DNA of 64,000 nucleotides from assembly GCF_900167045.1 (NCBI RefSeq), contig NZ_FUXJ01000008.1, positions 62,001-126,000 of the forward strand, read 5' to 3'. The stretch's first letter is position 1, and each line of letters opens with the position of its first letter. Shown one piece after another: positions 62,624 through 64,000 of the stretch. Under the pieces are notes generated by a model. The model was not told the origin of the DNA, did no database searches, and was given only the letters and a program-made list of their open reading frames with translations. This DNA is from Legionella maceachernii. GTDB taxonomy: Bacteria; Pseudomonadota; Gammaproteobacteria; Legionellales; Legionellaceae. The translations under genes were made by a program, and so were the position numbers.

Positions 62624-62767
62624 TCCCGCCGCTTATCCGCAGGATCTAGCAGTCTTGCGCGTGAATTAGCTCCAGAGACGTCATGTCATCGGGGTGTAAT
62701 AATAATCCTTAAGGCAGCGACATTATCAGTTCACCCCACCTAGGGCGTCCCTTGTTAAGCGGCGGGA
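62624..62767. repeat. 12-bp inverted repeat pair spanning the MFS gene end
   Basis: TCCCGCCGCTTA at 62624-62635 and TAAGCGGCGGGA at 62756-62767 are perfect inverted copies 120 bases apart. The right arm contains the MFS stop codon and last residues (HPAA). The left arm belongs to a GTCCCGCCGCTTATCCGCAGG repeat preceded by TATTCCTAC. It may be a small inserted element that now supplies the end of the gene. Confidence 0.55.
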
Positions 62768-64000
62768 TGACCTATCCCTTTAGGGTTTAGTACTTGGTAT
62801 CTACGACTAAGAAACACCAGTGAAAGAATAGTGAGCAGTGCGACAAGGATTAAATAAAGTGCTGGCGCAGTGACCCAGCCCGTATAATAAATTAAAGATA
62901 AAGAGAGAAGTGGAGTCAGCCCTCCGAAAAGAGCAAAACCTAAATTATAGCTAACGGCTATGCCACTATAACGGATTTTTGTGGGAAATAATTCACTGAG
63001 TAAAGGCGGAATAAACCCTGCAGATAAACCCAGCAATAAGGAACTGGCAATAAAGGCAATGGGATAAAGAGAGGGGTAATACGCATAAATAGTAAAGATT
63101 GGGTAAGCAAGACAAGCGGTGAGTATTGCCAAAAACCGTACTAATTTTTTTATATTGAATACGTCGGTTAGATACCCAAAAACTATACTCAAAACCGAGC
63201 CAAAAGCTATCGCTGCGGTGCGTTCCCAGATGTAAGCATTGTTGGGTAAATGTAACACTTTAGTGAAATAGGCTGGATTAAATAAGAAAAGCCCCGTCAC
63301 AATCGCCGCACACAGTGCCACAATAAGTCCTCCTGCGACGACACAGGAAAATTGTTGTTTAAACACGGTAACAATTGGAAATTTTTCAATGGATTTTTCG
63401 ATCGCTAAAAACGGCGCTGATTCATGGAGTTCTTTGCGAAGTAAATAACTGAGTAATCCAAAAACGCCACCCGCAATGAAAGGAATTCGCCAGCCATAAG
63501 CTTGCATTTGGGCTTCAGGAAGAAAAGTTAAAATCGCAGCATGAACAATTGACCCTAATACAATCCCAAAAAGAAGAGCGCAGAAAATGATTCCGCAGGC
63601 AAGGCCTTTATGTTGAGGTAACGATTCAGTGACATAAGTAATGGCTCCAGGAATCTCGCCACCAATGGAAATGCCTTGCAAAATCCGTAAGCTAATGACG
63701 ATAAGGGGGGCGGCTATACCTATCGTGGAATAAGTGGGTATGAAGCCGATACCGATTGTGGCCAGTGCCATGATTAATATTGACACGGTAAAAGTCGTTT
63801 TGCGGCCAATTTTATCGCCAAAATGCCCAAAAATAATTCCTCCCAGAGGTCTGACTAAATAACCAATGGCAAAAGTGGCAAAGGTAATCAGTAAGCTGAC
63901 TAGCTCGTCAGTAGCTGGGAAAAAAGCATTAGAAATATAGCTCGCAAACAGGGCGAAAATAATGAAGTCATAAAACTCTAAAGTTCCGCCTAAACTTGAA
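62755..64000 (-). CDS. MFS transporter, ProP-like (start beyond window)
   Basis: The frame is open to the right edge, so the N-terminus is missing; about 415 residues are visible. The first readable residues, SSLGGTLEFYDFIIFALFAS, match the first helix of the metabolite:H+ symporter family (ProP, KgtP, ShiA). GHFGDKIGRKTTF is the signature loop 2-3, then ISIGGEIPGAITYVTE and about ten more helices follow. Homologues import osmoprotectants or dicarboxylates; the substrate is not readable. The internal Met at 63786 is not the start. The C-terminus (NPKGIGHPAA) lies within an inverted repeat. Confidence 0.9.
   Translation of the reverse strand, partial: SSLGGTLEFYDFIIFALFASYISNAFFPATDELVSLLITFATFAIGYLVRPLGGIIFGHFGDKIGRKTTFTVSILIMALATIGIGFIPTYSTIGIAAPLIVISLRILQGISIGGEIPGAITYVTESLPQHKGLACGIIFCALLFGIVLGSIVHAAILTFLPEAQMQAYGWRIPFIAGGVFGLLSYLLRKELHESAPFLAIEKSIEKFPIVTVFKQQFSCVVAGGLIVALCAAIVTGLFLFNPAYFTKVLHLPNNAYIWERTAAIAFGSVLSIVFGYLTDVFNIKKLVRFLAILTACLAYPIFTIYAYYPSLYPIAFIASSLLLGLSAGFIPPLLSELFPTKIRYSGIAVSYNLGFALFGGLTPLLSLSLIYYTGWVTAPALYLILVALLTILSLVFLSRRYQVLNPKGIGHPAA

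Overview
The window looks like chromosome of a Legionella species, probably not L. pneumophila itself. I infer this from gene content: a complete enhA-enhB-enhC locus next to uvrC, an IcmL/DotI-type protein, a SulP-carbonic anhydrase fusion, several proteins built like Dot/Icm effectors (one behind a near-consensus PmrA box), and low-to-middling G+C. No rRNA, tRNA, CRISPR array, prophage or intact insertion sequence was seen. Most of the window is ordinary housekeeping sequence interrupted by small lineage-specific patches and palindromic repeats.

Layout. 0-8 kb: uvrC, a yefM-yoeB toxin-antitoxin pair on the other strand, then the translationally coupled enhA-enhB and enhC (periplasmic L,D-transpeptidase, small secreted protein, Sel1-repeat protein). 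8-11.5 kb: an accessory patch with a small HTH regulator, a 533-residue protein with a Cys-His-Asp arrangement behind a PmrA-like box, and a protein joining an F-box to RCC1 repeats; the last two are strong effector candidates. 11.5-18 kb: CsiV-like protein, an unaccompanied YejF-type ABC ATPase, proS, a MITE-like element, a LysR regulator and an unknown protein. 18-24 kb, minus strand: SulP-carbonic anhydrase fusion, ttcA, tolC and a Pcm-like methyltransferase. 24-29.5 kb: kbl-tdh (threonine to glycine and acetyl-CoA), ettA, a second EnhA-type lipoprotein and an outer-membrane MetA-type protein. 29.5-36 kb: a tandem repeat cluster, a secreted IcmL-like protein with a very long Ser/Thr/Pro/Ala linker, an SDR, hutI, a DUF3298-type protein and an OPT transporter. 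36-44.6 kb, minus strand: cfa, valS and an RND pump with its adaptor. 45-46 kb: two small secreted proteins, one extremely His-rich. 46-51 kb: glyA-nrdR-nusB-thiL-pgpA and an AI-2E-family permease. 51-57 kb: small proteins, an amino-acid-type binding protein, and a 1314-residue repeat protein made of about fifteen units of roughly 75 residues in two alternating subtypes. 57-64 kb: alpha/beta hydrolase, glnE, a secreted protein with an orphan Hpt protein, a VOC protein, and an MFS transporter cut by the right edge.

The most interesting items are the PmrA-box Cys/His/Asp protein, the adjacent F-box-RCC1 fusion and the 1314-residue repeat protein. All three lack signal peptides and look like proteins meant to act inside a eukaryotic host. 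Function and secretion are inferred, not shown. Several dispersed palindromic repeat families mark junctions between conserved operons.
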